This document shows positions 1 through 10,246 of a DNA stretch of 64,000 nucleotides, piece by piece. A program made the position numbers and the translations under genes. Each line of letters begins with the position of its first letter. The stretch's first letter is position 1. The stretch covers positions 82,869,127 through 82,933,126 of the forward strand of contig CM077023.1 of assembly GCA_039090855.1 (NCBI GenBank), written 5' to 3'. The notes beneath the pieces were generated by a model. That model searched no databases. It was not told the origin of the DNA and worked only from the letters and a program-made list of their open reading frames with translations. The stretch is from Macrothele yani (taxonomy: Eukaryota > Arthropoda > Arachnida > Araneae > Macrothelidae).

Positions 1-604
1 CTGTCTACATACCGACGCCTTGGACACAACTATTAAAACTTTACCCTCCATTTGTGGATAATGAAAATATTTAATATTAAATTTTTTTTGTCATATTCTA
101 GTTGGACCTAAGTATGTATATCATCCGATTATTATAGGTAAGTTACGTAAGGTTGCTTCTTTATTGTATGTATTTGCCTTACTTCATTACTTCATTCATT
201 TATTCTTTTTCTCTGTCTTACTTGTCTTGTATGTTATTTATTCGATAATTTGACCACTTGATTGTTTGTATTCATATATCGATTTAAAACTATCATATTT
301 GGATTTGACGACATGATCACCTGTTCAATACGTCACGTTCTGTCTGTAGGTTACTTATACAATATATATCTACCCACCCCCAAAACACTCCTTTAGTACT
401 TCCATCTGATGATGGTCTTTAGGAAGACCGAAAGTTCTTATGGCTTTATTTTTAACCTTTTAATTTATACATAAAATAAGTTGTTCACTTCATTTGAAGT
501 TTGCGTACTGTTTTAATTATCGTGTAAGACTGCTGCCTTAAACTTTTATGATTGATTCATTCCGCACAAGAACCTGATACCTTTAGAAACAAGAACCTGA
601 TACC
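1..604. other. AT-rich sequence, no feature recognised
   Basis: No open frame of note, no repeat shared with the rest of the window and no RNA-like fold was seen here. The composite repeat starts just downstream. Confidence 0.5.
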
Positions 605-750
605 CGCAGTTAGTTTTCTCTTAAACGTGAGTGCGATTACTGAGACTTCCTGGCTCAGTGGTTAAGACGCGCTTTAGAAACAGCGCGTCTTAACCACTGA
701 GCCAGGAAGTCTCAGTAATCGCACTCACGTTTAAGAGAAAACTAACTGCG
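605..750. repeat. Perfect inverted repeat with tRNA-like arms
   Basis: Bases 605-673 and 682-750 are exact reverse complements (69 of 69) around an 8-base loop, ttagaaac. Each arm holds the box-A-like string TGGCTCAGTGGTTAAG of a tRNA-derived SINE head. A related single-sided head lies at 49543-49660, so this is an inverted duplication of that head's first ~69 bp. A transcript would form a very stable hairpin. A perfect match over this length implies recent origin or gene conversion. Confidence 0.95.
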
Positions 751-808
751 CGATGATGAATTCTTTTTTTCATTAGTGCGATGATTTAGTCATTTTATTT
801 TCTGTTGC

Positions 809-2560
809 AGCTTGTCTTTAGCACGTCTTTTGTAAAAAAAGATCGTGCTTATGTAATCGGTTTGTCCGTCCGTCCGTCAGTCCGTCCGCCTGTACCCACG
901 ATATCTCTGCAACTATTAGTCCGATTTGAAAAATTCTTTTTGAATTGGGAAGCTTGAAATATGCGAATGATGATCCGTTATTTCGTTTTTTTTTTACGAT
1001 GTACAATTTCGCCGCTAGAGGGCGGAAATGCAGATGATGTCCAATTCAAAAATACGTTTTATTCCACATATTTGCTTCTGAACATCCGATTGAAAAAATT
1101 CTCTTATCTTTCGATTCCATTTTTGTTGAAGAATATTTTAGATATATTTCAAATTACGCATAGATTTTCCGCTAGGGGGCGTAAAAGTAAATTGCATTTT
1201 CCCCGATAACTCTTCTTCTAAAACTCCGATTTGAAAAATGTTTTTTTCAGCGGATACACCTTCTGATGGAAAATCTTTTACATATAATTTCAAATTTTTG
1301 GTAAAGAATACTTTGGCCATTCTTTCGTGGACTGATGCCACTCACATCGTTAATTTTTTTTGGAATATTTTTTACGTTAAATATTACACAGTTTCTCCGT
1401 CAGGGGGCGTAAATGTACATCTTATTTTTGTCAATATCTCTACTTCTAGGAGTTCAATTTGAAAAATTCCTTCTTTGTTGGATAGTGTTTTCCGTGTGAC
1501 ATGTTTTTCATATAACTTCAAACTTTTCAAGTAATTCATAGACTTTCCGCTAGGGGGCGTAAACGTAAATTGCGTGTCCCCCTGTATCTCTGCTTCTAAA
1601 TCTCCGATTTGAAAAATTCTTTCTTGCGTCGGATACAGCTCCTGATGGAAAATCGTTTGCACATAATTTCTAATTTTTGTAAAAATATGGTTTGGCCACC
1701 AGGTGGCGTAAGTCTTAATTTCCGCTTCTGATATTTGCAGCAAAATATGAGCTTCTAAAATCTCGATTGAAAAAAGTCGTTTGTTGACCGATACTACTCA
1801 TGTCGACAAACCTTTTAGGAAATTTTTCTTCTTGAAATAATGCATGGTTTCTACGCCAGGGGGCGTAGATGTATAACTTATTTTTGTCAATATCTCTACT
1901 TCTAAGAGTCCGATTTGAAAAAATCCTTCTTTGTTGGATAGTGTTTCCGATGCGAAATGCTTTTCCTATAAATTCGAAATTTACAAGTAAATCACAGACT
2001 TTCCGCTAGGGGGCAGAAAGGTAAATTGCGTTTTCTACGTTATTTCTGCTCCTAAAGCTCCGATTTAAAAAATTCTTCCCGTATCGCATACAAGACCTCA
2101 TGGAAAATATTTTTCATATAATTTCTAATGTTTGGTAAAGAATGGTTTGGCCACCAGGGGTCATAAGTGTTAATTTCTGCTTCTGATGTATTTGTAGCAA
2201 AATCTGGGCTCCTGAAAACTCGACTAATTTTTTTTTTCTTGGACCGATACCGCTTATATGGATAAACCTTTTGAGAATACTTTCTTCCTAAAATAATGCA
2301 GGGTTTTCCCATCAGGGGACGTAAAGTCACATCTTATTTTGTCGACATCTCTGTTTCTAAGAATTCGCAAGCTCACGATTCCGTTTACAGCAATATCTGA
2401 GGGATGAAAAACCCGATTAAAAATCTTCTTTCTTTCGTCAGATCTATTGTTTTCCATACCGGTTCGATTGACTTTGAATAGCTTTGATAAATTTAATTTG
2501 CGTCAGAACGGATTCAAAAGACGTGCTTATTACACCTGAAAATTCGGTGTCATCTTTCTT
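809..2560 (+). mobile_element. Array element, family 1, copy 1 (455-bp higher-order repeat with CTCF-like cores)
   Basis: Near its start is GCACGTCTTTTG (819-830), inside a small hairpin and followed by a (GTCC)n-like tract. Near its end is the inverse CAAAAGACGTGC (~2516-2527). Between them lie ~150-bp monomers, each with a core of the type CCGCTAGGGGGCGTAAA, GGCCACCAGGGGGCGTAAG or TACGCCAGGGGGCGTAGA. The GGCG of successive cores falls near 1021, 1178, 1406, 1556, 1704, 1861, 2011, 2160 and 2316. From 1406 onward the three monomer types recur every 455-456 bp. Short open frames here are by-products of the repeat. No transposase is present, so the element would be non-autonomous. The boundaries come from comparison with the array-free copy near 49.7 kb. 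Confidence 0.75.
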
Positions 2561-2690
2561 GTTTTTGAATACATTTGTAATAATTTTATTTTTCTGTAGG
2601 ATCACTTATCTCAAATTAAGAATTTTTTCTTTCATCTTAATTTTTCTAAGAAACAGAATGCTTTGGGACTTGAGATTTTTTTAAACTGAC

Positions 2691-4610
2691 GATAATTTTT
2701 CGCACATCTTTTGTAAAAAAAGAACGTGCTTATGTTAACGGGTTGTCCGTCCTTCCGTCTGTACCCACGATATCTCTGCAACTATTAGTGCGATTTGAAA
2801 AATTCTTTTTGCATTGGGAAGCTTGAAATATGCGAATGATGATCCTTTATTTCGTTTTTTTTACGATGTACAATTTTGCCGCTAGAGGGCGTACATGCAG
2901 ATGATGTCCAATTCAAAAATTCGTTTTATTCCACATATTTGCTTCTAAACATCCGATTGAAAAAAATATTTTATCTTTCGATTCCATTTACGTCGAAGAG
3001 TATTTTAGATATAGTTTCTTTTTCAAATTACGCATAGATTTTCCGCTAGGTGGCGTAAAAGTAAAATACATTTTCCCCGATAACTCTTCTTCTAAAACTC
3101 CGATTTGAACGTTTTCTTTTCAGCAGATACATCTCCTGATGGAAAATTTTTTGCCTATAATTTCGAATTTTTGGTAAAGAATATTTTGGCCACCAGGGGG
3201 CGTAAGTGTTAACTTTTGCTTCTGGTGTATTTGCCATAAAATCAGAGCTTCTAAAATATCGATTGAAAAAATTCATTCGTGGACTGATGCCACTCACATC
3301 GATAAACCTTTTCGGAATATTTTTTTTTAAAATATTCCACAGTTTCTCCGCCTGGAGGCGTAGATGTATATCTTATTTTTGTCAATATCTCTACTTCTAG
3401 GAGTCCGATTTGAAAAATTCCTTCTTTGTTGTATAGTGTTTCCAGTGTAACATGTTTTTCATATAATTTCAAAATTTTCAAGTAATTCATAGACTTTCCG
3501 CTAAGGGGCGTAGTGATCAATTGCGTTCCCCCCTATAACTTTGCTACTAAATCTCTGATTGGAAAAATTCTTTCTGCTCCGGATACAGCTCCTGATGGGA
3601 AATCGTTTGCATATAATTTCTAACTTAAAAAAAAAAATGGTTTGGCCACCAGGGGGCGTAAATCTTAATTTCCGCTTCTGATGTATATGCAGCAAAATAT
3701 GCGCTTCTAAATTCTCGATTGAAAAAAACGTCGTTTGTAGACCGATACTACTCACGTCAACAAACCTTTTAGAAACATTTTTTTCTTAAAATAATGCATG
3801 GTTTCTACGCCAGGGGTGTAGATGTATATCTTATATTTGTCAATATCTCTACTTCTAAGAGTCCGATTTAAAAAATTCCTTCTTTGTTGGATAGTGTTTC
3901 CGGTGCGAAATGTTTTTCCTATAAATTCAAAAATTTCAAGTAAATCATAGACTTTCCGCTAGGTGGCACAAAGATAAATTGCGTTTTCTGCGTTATTTCT
4001 GCTTCTAAAACTCCGATTTGAAAAATTCTTCCTGTATCGCATACAAGACCTGATGGAAAATATTTTTCACATAATTTCTAATGTTTGGTAAAGAATGGTT
4101 TGGCCACCAGGCGGCATAAGTGCTAATTTCTGCTTCTGATGTATTTGCACCAAAATCTGGGCTCCTGAAAACTCGACTAAATTTTTTTTTCTTGGACCGA
4201 TACCGTTCATATGGGAAAACCTTTTGAGAATGCCTTCTTCCTAATAATGCATGGTTTTCCTAACTGTGAAGGTAAAGCCACATATTATTTTTGTCGATAT
4301 CTCTGTTTGTAAGAGCCCGATTTGAAAACTTCTTTCTGTGTTGGAGAGCGTTTCCGGTGCGAAATGTTTCTCAATTAATTTCATGTTTTTCTTAATGCAC
4401 AAGTCTACAACCAGAGGGCGTAAGCCCACGATTCTGTTTACAGCAATATCTGAGGGATTAAAAACCCGATTGTAAAACTTCTTTCTTCCGTCAGATACCA
4501 TTGTTTTCCATACCGGTTCCATTGACTTTGAATAGCTTTGATAAATTTAATTCGCGTCAGAACGGTTCAAAAGACGTGCTTATTACACCCGAAAATTCGA
4601 TGTCATCTTT
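2691..4610 (+). mobile_element. Array element, family 1, copy 2
   Basis: This has the same architecture and orientation as copy 1: a start related to GCACGTCTTTTG at ~2701, a GTCC-rich tract at 2745-2760, then ~150-bp monomers, and CAAAAGACGTGC near 4567-4578. Motif GGCGs lie near 2887, 3052, 3199, 3356, 3506, 3654, 3815, 3963, 4110 and 4416, with A-B-C monomers repeating at 454-459 bp. The cores at 3186-3206 and 3643-3660 match the CTCF consensus best. Its flanks align with the array-free copy at 49850-49890, so this is a second independent insertion in the same composite repeat. Confidence 0.75.
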
Positions 4611-5441
4611 CTTGTTAATTATCTTTCAGAAAAGGGGAAATGTATTGCTTTATTGTATTATTTCACAAAACTTCTAAATATAAAATTTTCTCTTGATAGC
4701 TCTATAGATTTTGTCTTAAAGACTCCACAGACTGATACACAGGCACCGTACATTCACCTGCACAATAATTTAGTACCCAGTTTCTTACGGTAACACAATA
4801 TGTAATAGTTGGTGCACAAAATGGCGGAGACGAGAAGAAATATCATGTGCCACAATAACCAAAATTCATGGGATATGCTATACAAAGTATCCTATCTCGC
4901 TACAGAACTGCAAGATCAGATCTTTCGACAAACAACTGAAATTTAACAGTTAACCAAACCTCTAGTATTCCCGCGAATCTCTCCTATTACCGGAAATGTT
5001 TTGTCATATGGATACGGAAAAAGTGAGAACGGAATTTTCCCGTTGATATACGAAAGGCATTGCGGAAAGGTTTCTGAATATTCAGAATTTTCACATCTTA
5101 AAAAAGGCAATTTACCGTCAATATAAGAAAGGAATTGTAGAAAGATTTCTGAAAATTCAGAATTTTCCTGGCGTACGAAAATTTCGGAAAATTTATGTTT
5201 CTTTCCGTCATTTCACGGAAAAGGTTGTAGCCTATCAGAAGTATGCTTCGGTAATTCACGAAAGGAATCACGGAAAGTGTATGGTGAATTTCAGAATTTT
5301 TTTTTAGTGTGATAGTTTTTTTTATGCTAAATTCAAGTATGTTACTAGTTTTTCTTTGTCACGCGGTGATTTTTAGTGACACACAGGTTAAATCCTAAAA
5401 AATTGTATATTTACGTACATTTATGACAGTATTCATATTAC

Positions 5442-6317
5442 CTAAAAAGGGGATAGTTCAAGACTTTCTTCTGTATTTAGCATTCGAAACATCCGTCCAA
5501 GAACAATCAGCAAGCACGCTAGAACTCCACTTTTCCTGGTACCTCTTTTCCGTGATCGAGATGTCTTAGTGAAATCACTCGCTATATTCGTCGTCGACTG
5601 CACCATGATTCTCAGGGAACAAATCCTAGTGTGACTCCAAGAAATAGATTTTAAGGGACATATTAACCCCATATCCTTGAATGAATGTAAGAGTTCACCC
5701 ACAATGTCCCGATAGTTATGTGTTTTAAAATTTCCCCAAAACTTTTCCGTATTACTTTTGAACGATTTCCACGTTGTTCTTTCAATTTGGCTTCATGGAT
5801 CTTTAAGTTTTTCATCTTGAATCAAAGCTCTTATTTGAAGGCCCACGAAAACGCCTTCTCTAATTTTAGCATAACCTATTAGAGGAAACTTTTCCTTCAA
5901 ATAAGCCAACCCAGTACAATTTTTATCTATGGCCTTAACAAAGATTTTAGGAAGCCCTAATTTTATAGGAAGTGGAGGTAAAAATATATTTCCAGTGTTG
6001 ACCAGTGGGGAATGTGCAACATTTTTCTCTCGAGGAGTAAGTGATTCACACTTAGGCCATTCCTTCTTGATGTAATGACTTGTCTTGTCTCGACTGATGT
6101 CCCACTCGCATATGAAACACCAAAATGTGGTATAGCCGAATTGCAGACTATGTAACAGCACAATAACTTTTAAAATCGCCACAGATGTATGGTAGCAAGC
6201 AAGGAGATTAGCGGAGAGGGCATTGAATTCTAGAACTCGTAGGTGCAAAATTATCTGCTTAGCCTCTTCTGAGGTGGTCTTATTTTCTTTCGTGTTACGA
6301 CGTATAAAGTGGTGCAA
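5442..6317 (-). pseudogene. Decayed member of an arthropod multicopy ORF family (PLPIKLGLPK motif)
   Basis: An open 174-codon stretch (5793-6317) contains FGYTTFWCFICEWD, then EKNVAHSPLVNTGNIFLPPL-PIKLGL and LKEKFPLIGYAKIREGVFVG. I recognise this order from a protein family present in many copies in arthropod and cnidarian genomes, but I cannot name its function or transposon class. The expected downstream part continues at 5442-5790 in other frames with internal stops: FVPENHGAVDDEYSE, then EKRYQEKWSSSVLADCSW. Stops and frameshifts make it a pseudogene. The N-terminal half is missing. Confidence 0.6.
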
Positions 6318-7174
6318 AATAGGCTACAGCTTTAAACACGCGAGTTTTCCATCGAATTATGCGTCGCATTCTTCTACTGCTCAGTAAACAAAAAGCCGCT
6401 TGCAGTACTTTTTTCTGTTCTAATTTTTGTTAAACTAACCTTTTATATTCTGGTTTCATTAAATAAGCCAAATGCGGTGTACATGTGAGAGGGAATATAA
6501 TGTAATGACGGAATCCTCATCAAAACCTATTCACTTTCCACTTTATTATTACTATATTTTAGTTCACGTGAGAGTAAACACAACAATACTAAACGGCGCT
6601 TTACCTTACTTACCCTGTGTACTAGCTAGAATGACAGAGATTGATTATATACCTAAACAAAATGTGAAGGTTCATACTTTCCTCAGACGGGTTTTTCACA
6701 TTTCGTGAGTGCCGGAATGTCTTCGTTTCATTGTGTTCCGTTTAACTCGAGTTTCTATGCCACAATCGCATATCTTACTCATTTTATACTGTCCGACAAT
6801 GATACTTGAATATTGAATTTTTTTCTGTAATTTTGAAGTTCGTGTACTTCAGTCATTTATGTATCCAATTCGCTCTGAGGTAAAATTGCCAGCTTCTAAC
6901 ACAAGTTCAGACTGTTCGCAGCTTCAATTTGCAAAATAATTTTTAAAATGGCACTTAAGTAAATCGAGCCGTTTCTTTCATTCATGATTTATGCTTTGCA
7001 GTTATTATTTCTTCTACTGAGTTGCACGTAATATGACTTCAGTGGTTCAGTGTCCTGGCTTTTTTCCCCTCTCATTGGCAACCCTAGGATTAAATAATTA
7101 GCGAGAATAGTGTTTGTCCCTACGGATTTCACTTCTACCTCCAGTACCTCTAAATAAAAAATGAGTGGAGGGGG
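6318..7174. other. No feature recognised
   Basis: AT-rich sequence with only short unconvincing open frames between the decayed ORF and the hAT relic. Confidence 0.4.
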
Positions 7175-7371
7175 GCCCTTCGCAGTGGCGTACCCTGTTG
7201 GATAAGGGGGATATTTGCATCACCGAAAATTTCCAATTTCTTGTATCCTGATGTATGTATGCATTGCCCAATATCTGGTTTTCCCAAATTTTAAATAACT
7301 ATAAAACGATAGAAGAATCTCATTTCAAATTCATTCATACAGCTTGACGTAATATAGTCGAGGGTAAGTGA

Positions 7372-7470
7372 GGCCGTCTCAGTGGTGCAGTGATCTAAGC
7401 ACTGGCTTCTAAACATTCGTCCGAGATGGGGTCGGGTTCGAATCCCGTCGAGACCTGGATGTTGAACATT
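7372..7470 (+). repeat. tRNA-derived SINE, family alpha, head only
   Basis: The head reads GCCGTCTCAGTGGTGCAG (box A region) and GGGTTCGAATCCCGTC (box B region). It matches the reverse complement of the SINE head at 24240-24323, including the shared CATTCGTCCGA. The body after ~7470 is too diverged to align. Confidence 0.7.
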
Positions 7471-7718
7471 GGGGAGGTGAATGGAGTTTTATTGTATTTT
7501 GCTCTGAGGGACATTCGAATTTTCTTGATACAGGACGATCAATCTCCGATTTATGACAAGGCTATGCCTGAGAGAAGTGTCGTTTTTGTGAGTATAAGGA
7601 TCGGGCCCCAGGTAGAAAGTTTATTTGGCGGCAGTGGCGTGGTGGGTTCGAGAATGCGAAAAGGAAGATATCTATCTCTTTTCGTAGTGGAAAGAAAGCA
7701 CGGGGAATGAACGAATTG

Positions 7719-8136
7719 ACTTGAAACTCGACACGGAGAATGAACGAAGTGACTTGACGCTCAACACGGAGAATGAACGAAGTGACTTGACACTCGACAC
7801 GGAGAATGAACGAAGAGACTCGACACATGAATGTACGAGGATTCTCGACACTGACAATGAACCAAGTGACTCGACACTCGACACGGAGAATGAACGAAGT
7901 GACTTGACGCTCGACACGGAGAATGAACGAAGTGACTTGACGCTCGACACGGAGAATGAACGAAGTGACTTGACGCTCAACACGGAGAATGAACGAAGTG
8001 ACTCGACACTAGACACGGAGAATGAACGAAGAGGCTTGACACAGGAATGAACGAAGAGACTCGACACTGAAAATGAACCTAGTGACTCGACACTCGACAC
8101 GGAGAATGAACGAAGTGACTCGACATGGAGAAGTGT
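7719..8136. repeat. 33-bp minisatellite
   Basis: About a dozen near-identical 33-bp units contain GGAGAATGAACGAAGTGACT. Because 33 is divisible by three, both strands stay open: the + strand reads an 11-residue repeat, TENERSDLTLD. A few units are diverged (around 7815-7865 and 8025-8070). The open frames follow from the repeat and are probably not a gene. Confidence 0.9.
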
Positions 8137-8310
8137 CTGTTAAAGCAGATTACATCTCGATCCTGGAATCGAAATAAAGTAGAATAAAGCAATAAATACT
8201 AATAGTTCGATGGCGTCCACTACACGGCATTCTTTGAGGATTAACTTTGAAAAGTGTTTCGCTGCGGTTTTTTTTCTGTAATACCATCCCCAGTTGCAGT
8301 ATAATTTAGA

Positions 8311-8451
8311 ATGAGCAAGAAGAAACAGCAATCTTTGTTCAGTTATTTCAGCAAACGTCGCAAATTAGAGATAGAAAATAGGAAACACAGAAAAGTTATT
8401 GAAGAACTGGCTGAAGAAGCTGAATCTGTAATAGAAATACGAAACGACTAG
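8311..8451 (+). pseudogene. hAT transposase N-terminal remnant
   Basis: A 46-codon frame begins MSKKKQQSLFSYFSKRRK and ends at TAG. A basic start followed by a short hydrophobic SLFSYF is characteristic of the N terminus of hAT/ZMYM-type transposases. It lies inside the hAT inverted repeats at 7183-8684, which supports the assignment. The rest of the protein has been deleted. Too short to be functional. Confidence 0.5.
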
Positions 8452-8692
8452 TGATGAATCTGTAAGGACTACGATTACGGTTTTTTGAATACCTTTTTAT
8501 ATTTTCGCATTACCCTTTGAAGTAATGTTTTTACACGAAAATAAGTATTTTGTTTTAAATTATAAAAGCCATAAAATACTTATAACATGATTATTAACGG
8601 CAAAAATATTATTAATCAATTAAAAGTTGAATTTTAATGGATAAAAAAGAATGAACTCCCCAGTAATTTCTGTGTACGCCACTGGCGCTTCG

Positions 8693-9504
8693 TAGCATCA
8701 GCATTATTAATAACATCTATGAAAATGCAAGTGCAAAGGTTCGGCTATTTGAGGATACAGCACTAATAAAAGTTGGAAAGGGAGACACCATATCTCCCAA
8801 ACTCTTTAATGCTACGTTGCAAAATGTCTTTCAATCACTGAAGTGGGAAAACAAAGGGATAAAGTTTAATGGAGATTATTTAAATCATATTCGTTTTGTA
8901 GATGACGTAGTCATTTTTGTAACTTCCCCCTTCAGAACTGCGAAGTATGATCCAGGAACTTGCTGCCAAGAGTAAAGAAGTGGGATTAAAAATAAACTTT
9001 CAAAAGACAAAACTGATGAACAATGCTTTTACAGGAAATGAAGATTTATCGATTGATGGGGAAAAGCTTGAGGTAACCTATACCTACATTTACCTTGGAC
9101 AGCAGATATCAAGCGAAGGTCACATTGCTGAAGAAAATAATCGACGCATAAAACATAAAACCTTTTTTTTTTTTTTTTGATTGGAGGTTTAACGACCACC
9201 GTGAACAACTCATAAAACTTCGTTAGGGAGCTTTTGAAAGAAACAGTACAATTTTTAAAAGCAGTATGCCATTATGTTTTTAAGTGTTTAATTAATGCAT
9301 CCTTCCAATGCTTACGTACGGAGCAAGCACAGACGTGGACCTTAACTAAAAAATACATACTAAGACTACAGAAAGCTGAAAGAGCATGGAAAGATGCAGG
9401 CTTGGTGTAACCAGAAGAGATAAGAAGAGGTACTCGTTAATCAGGATAATGACAAGAGTGGAAGACATCAGGATTAGAGTAAAAACCCTGGAATGGAAAT
9501 GGTT
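8693..9504 (+). pseudogene. RTE-clade LINE reverse transcriptase fragment
   Basis: This aligns with the RTE ORF at 35185-37233 from IINNIYENASAK through the palm and C-terminal domain to MTRVEDIRIRVK. The conserved FADD box is changed to FVDD, a short piece before DTISPKLFN is deleted, and frameshifts and a SINE insertion (9162-9210) break the frame. Homology stops abruptly at ~9504, where unrelated sequence begins. Both ends are truncated, so this is a dead copy. Confidence 0.85.
9162..9210 (-). repeat. SINE alpha, 5'-truncated copy inside the RTE fragment
   Basis: A T run (reverse complement of a poly-A tail) is followed by GGAGGTTTAACGACCACCGT, the 3' end of SINE alpha. It is flanked by the 8-bp repeat cataaaac (9154-9161 and 9211-9218). 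The RTE sequence resumes directly after it. Confidence 0.85.
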
Positions 9505-10246
9505 TTTGGTTTTGGTAACTGTGTGTACCAAAGCGGTACCTAGTTTATTGCGATAATGGGATTACAAACATAGGAGATGTCGCTGAATATTGCAGTACAG
9601 AAAATATAAAGAGGAAAATACAGATATATCCACGATGCAACACAAACTGGAGAGCAAACATAAAGAGCAAATTGCCATGGCGCATTGACATCGGTATCAA
9701 CAGAGGCAGAATCAGTTGGATAGCACCAACCCCTAGAGAACAGCTCAGCGTGAAAGATAAACAAATAAGGGGTCGGACTATAACATCAGGGAGCCGTCAG
9801 TGTGAGTCAATGCCAACAAAACATCAATTTGCACATAAAGTAAAAATACGATGCACACAAATAAGGAATAGCATAAAGGTGCATCATTCGATACGAAGTA
9901 ACACAAGTACAACATTATGACCATACAGTGTGTACAAGAGTATGATAAAACACCACCCGAGTAGAACATAACGACGGTCAAAATGTAAGGCACAGTACCG
10001 GAATACTACATTATGAGAACAAAGTCAACAATGGTAGCACTAATATAAACCGCGACAGAGGAAAACACTAGTACAGCAAGGACGTACAATGAGAGAAAAA
10101 GAAAAACACAATGCACGATAACAAAATCTGGAAACAACATTGCAATGCGAGAGTGATAACATGAAGGGAACAGCACACAATTATCGGAACAGTAGATGAA
10201 GGCCTGTATAACCTCATCATCTGAGAGAGGATTGACAGGACCAGAA
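9505..10246. other. Unclassified segment between RTE and Tc1 fragments
   Basis: No protein match. Read on the - strand it resembles a TG-rich 3' untranslated region, similar in composition to the 3' end of the LINE at 52504-53738, and it has AATAAA close to the 9505 end. It replaces the missing left part of the neighbouring Tc1 element. A 5'-truncated LINE tail is one possibility, but no target duplication was found. Confidence 0.3.

Larger units (their letters stand above)
605..5325 (+). repeat. Composite dispersed repeat, copy 1
   Basis: Three blocks of this stretch align with the repeat at 49500-60505. 740-805 matches 49660-49730, 2560-2690 matches 49735-49865, and 4612-5325 matches 49880-50058 followed by 60074-60505. 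The two array elements at 809-2560 and 2691-4610 are absent from the other copy. The 3' part (about 5000-5325) holds short internal echoes of strings such as TCAGAATTTTC and ACGAAAGGAAT. No protein is encoded. The class is unknown, and the true ends are uncertain by tens of bases. Confidence 0.7.
7183..8684 (+). mobile_element. hAT-type element, internally deleted
   Basis: The left end starts CAGTGGCGTAC (7183) and the right end is its inverse, GTACGCCACTG (to 8684), an 11-bp terminal inverted repeat typical of hAT elements. Flanking octamers are gcccttcg (7175-7182) and gcgcttcg (8685-8692), matching 7 of 8, which fits hAT 8-bp duplications. Inside are a SINE, a 33-bp minisatellite and a short N-terminal transposase remnant at 8311-8451. 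The catalytic region is absent. Confidence 0.7.

Noticed and set aside
809..2560. Helitron
   Set aside because: The ends carry small hairpins, but no CTRR 3' terminus or 5' TC was found, and inverse ends plus empty-site comparison fit another mechanism better.
1384..3755. Repeated short peptides (TPPSGK and LEAEI types) as small genes
   Set aside because: They recur in register with the ~150-bp monomers of the array elements on the opposite strand to the motifs, and have no independent support.
7672..8100. Open frames of 109-142 codons as a repeat-protein gene
   Set aside because: They follow from a 33-bp minisatellite with a unit divisible by three. Both strands stay open, and no flanking coding sequence or start context supports a gene.
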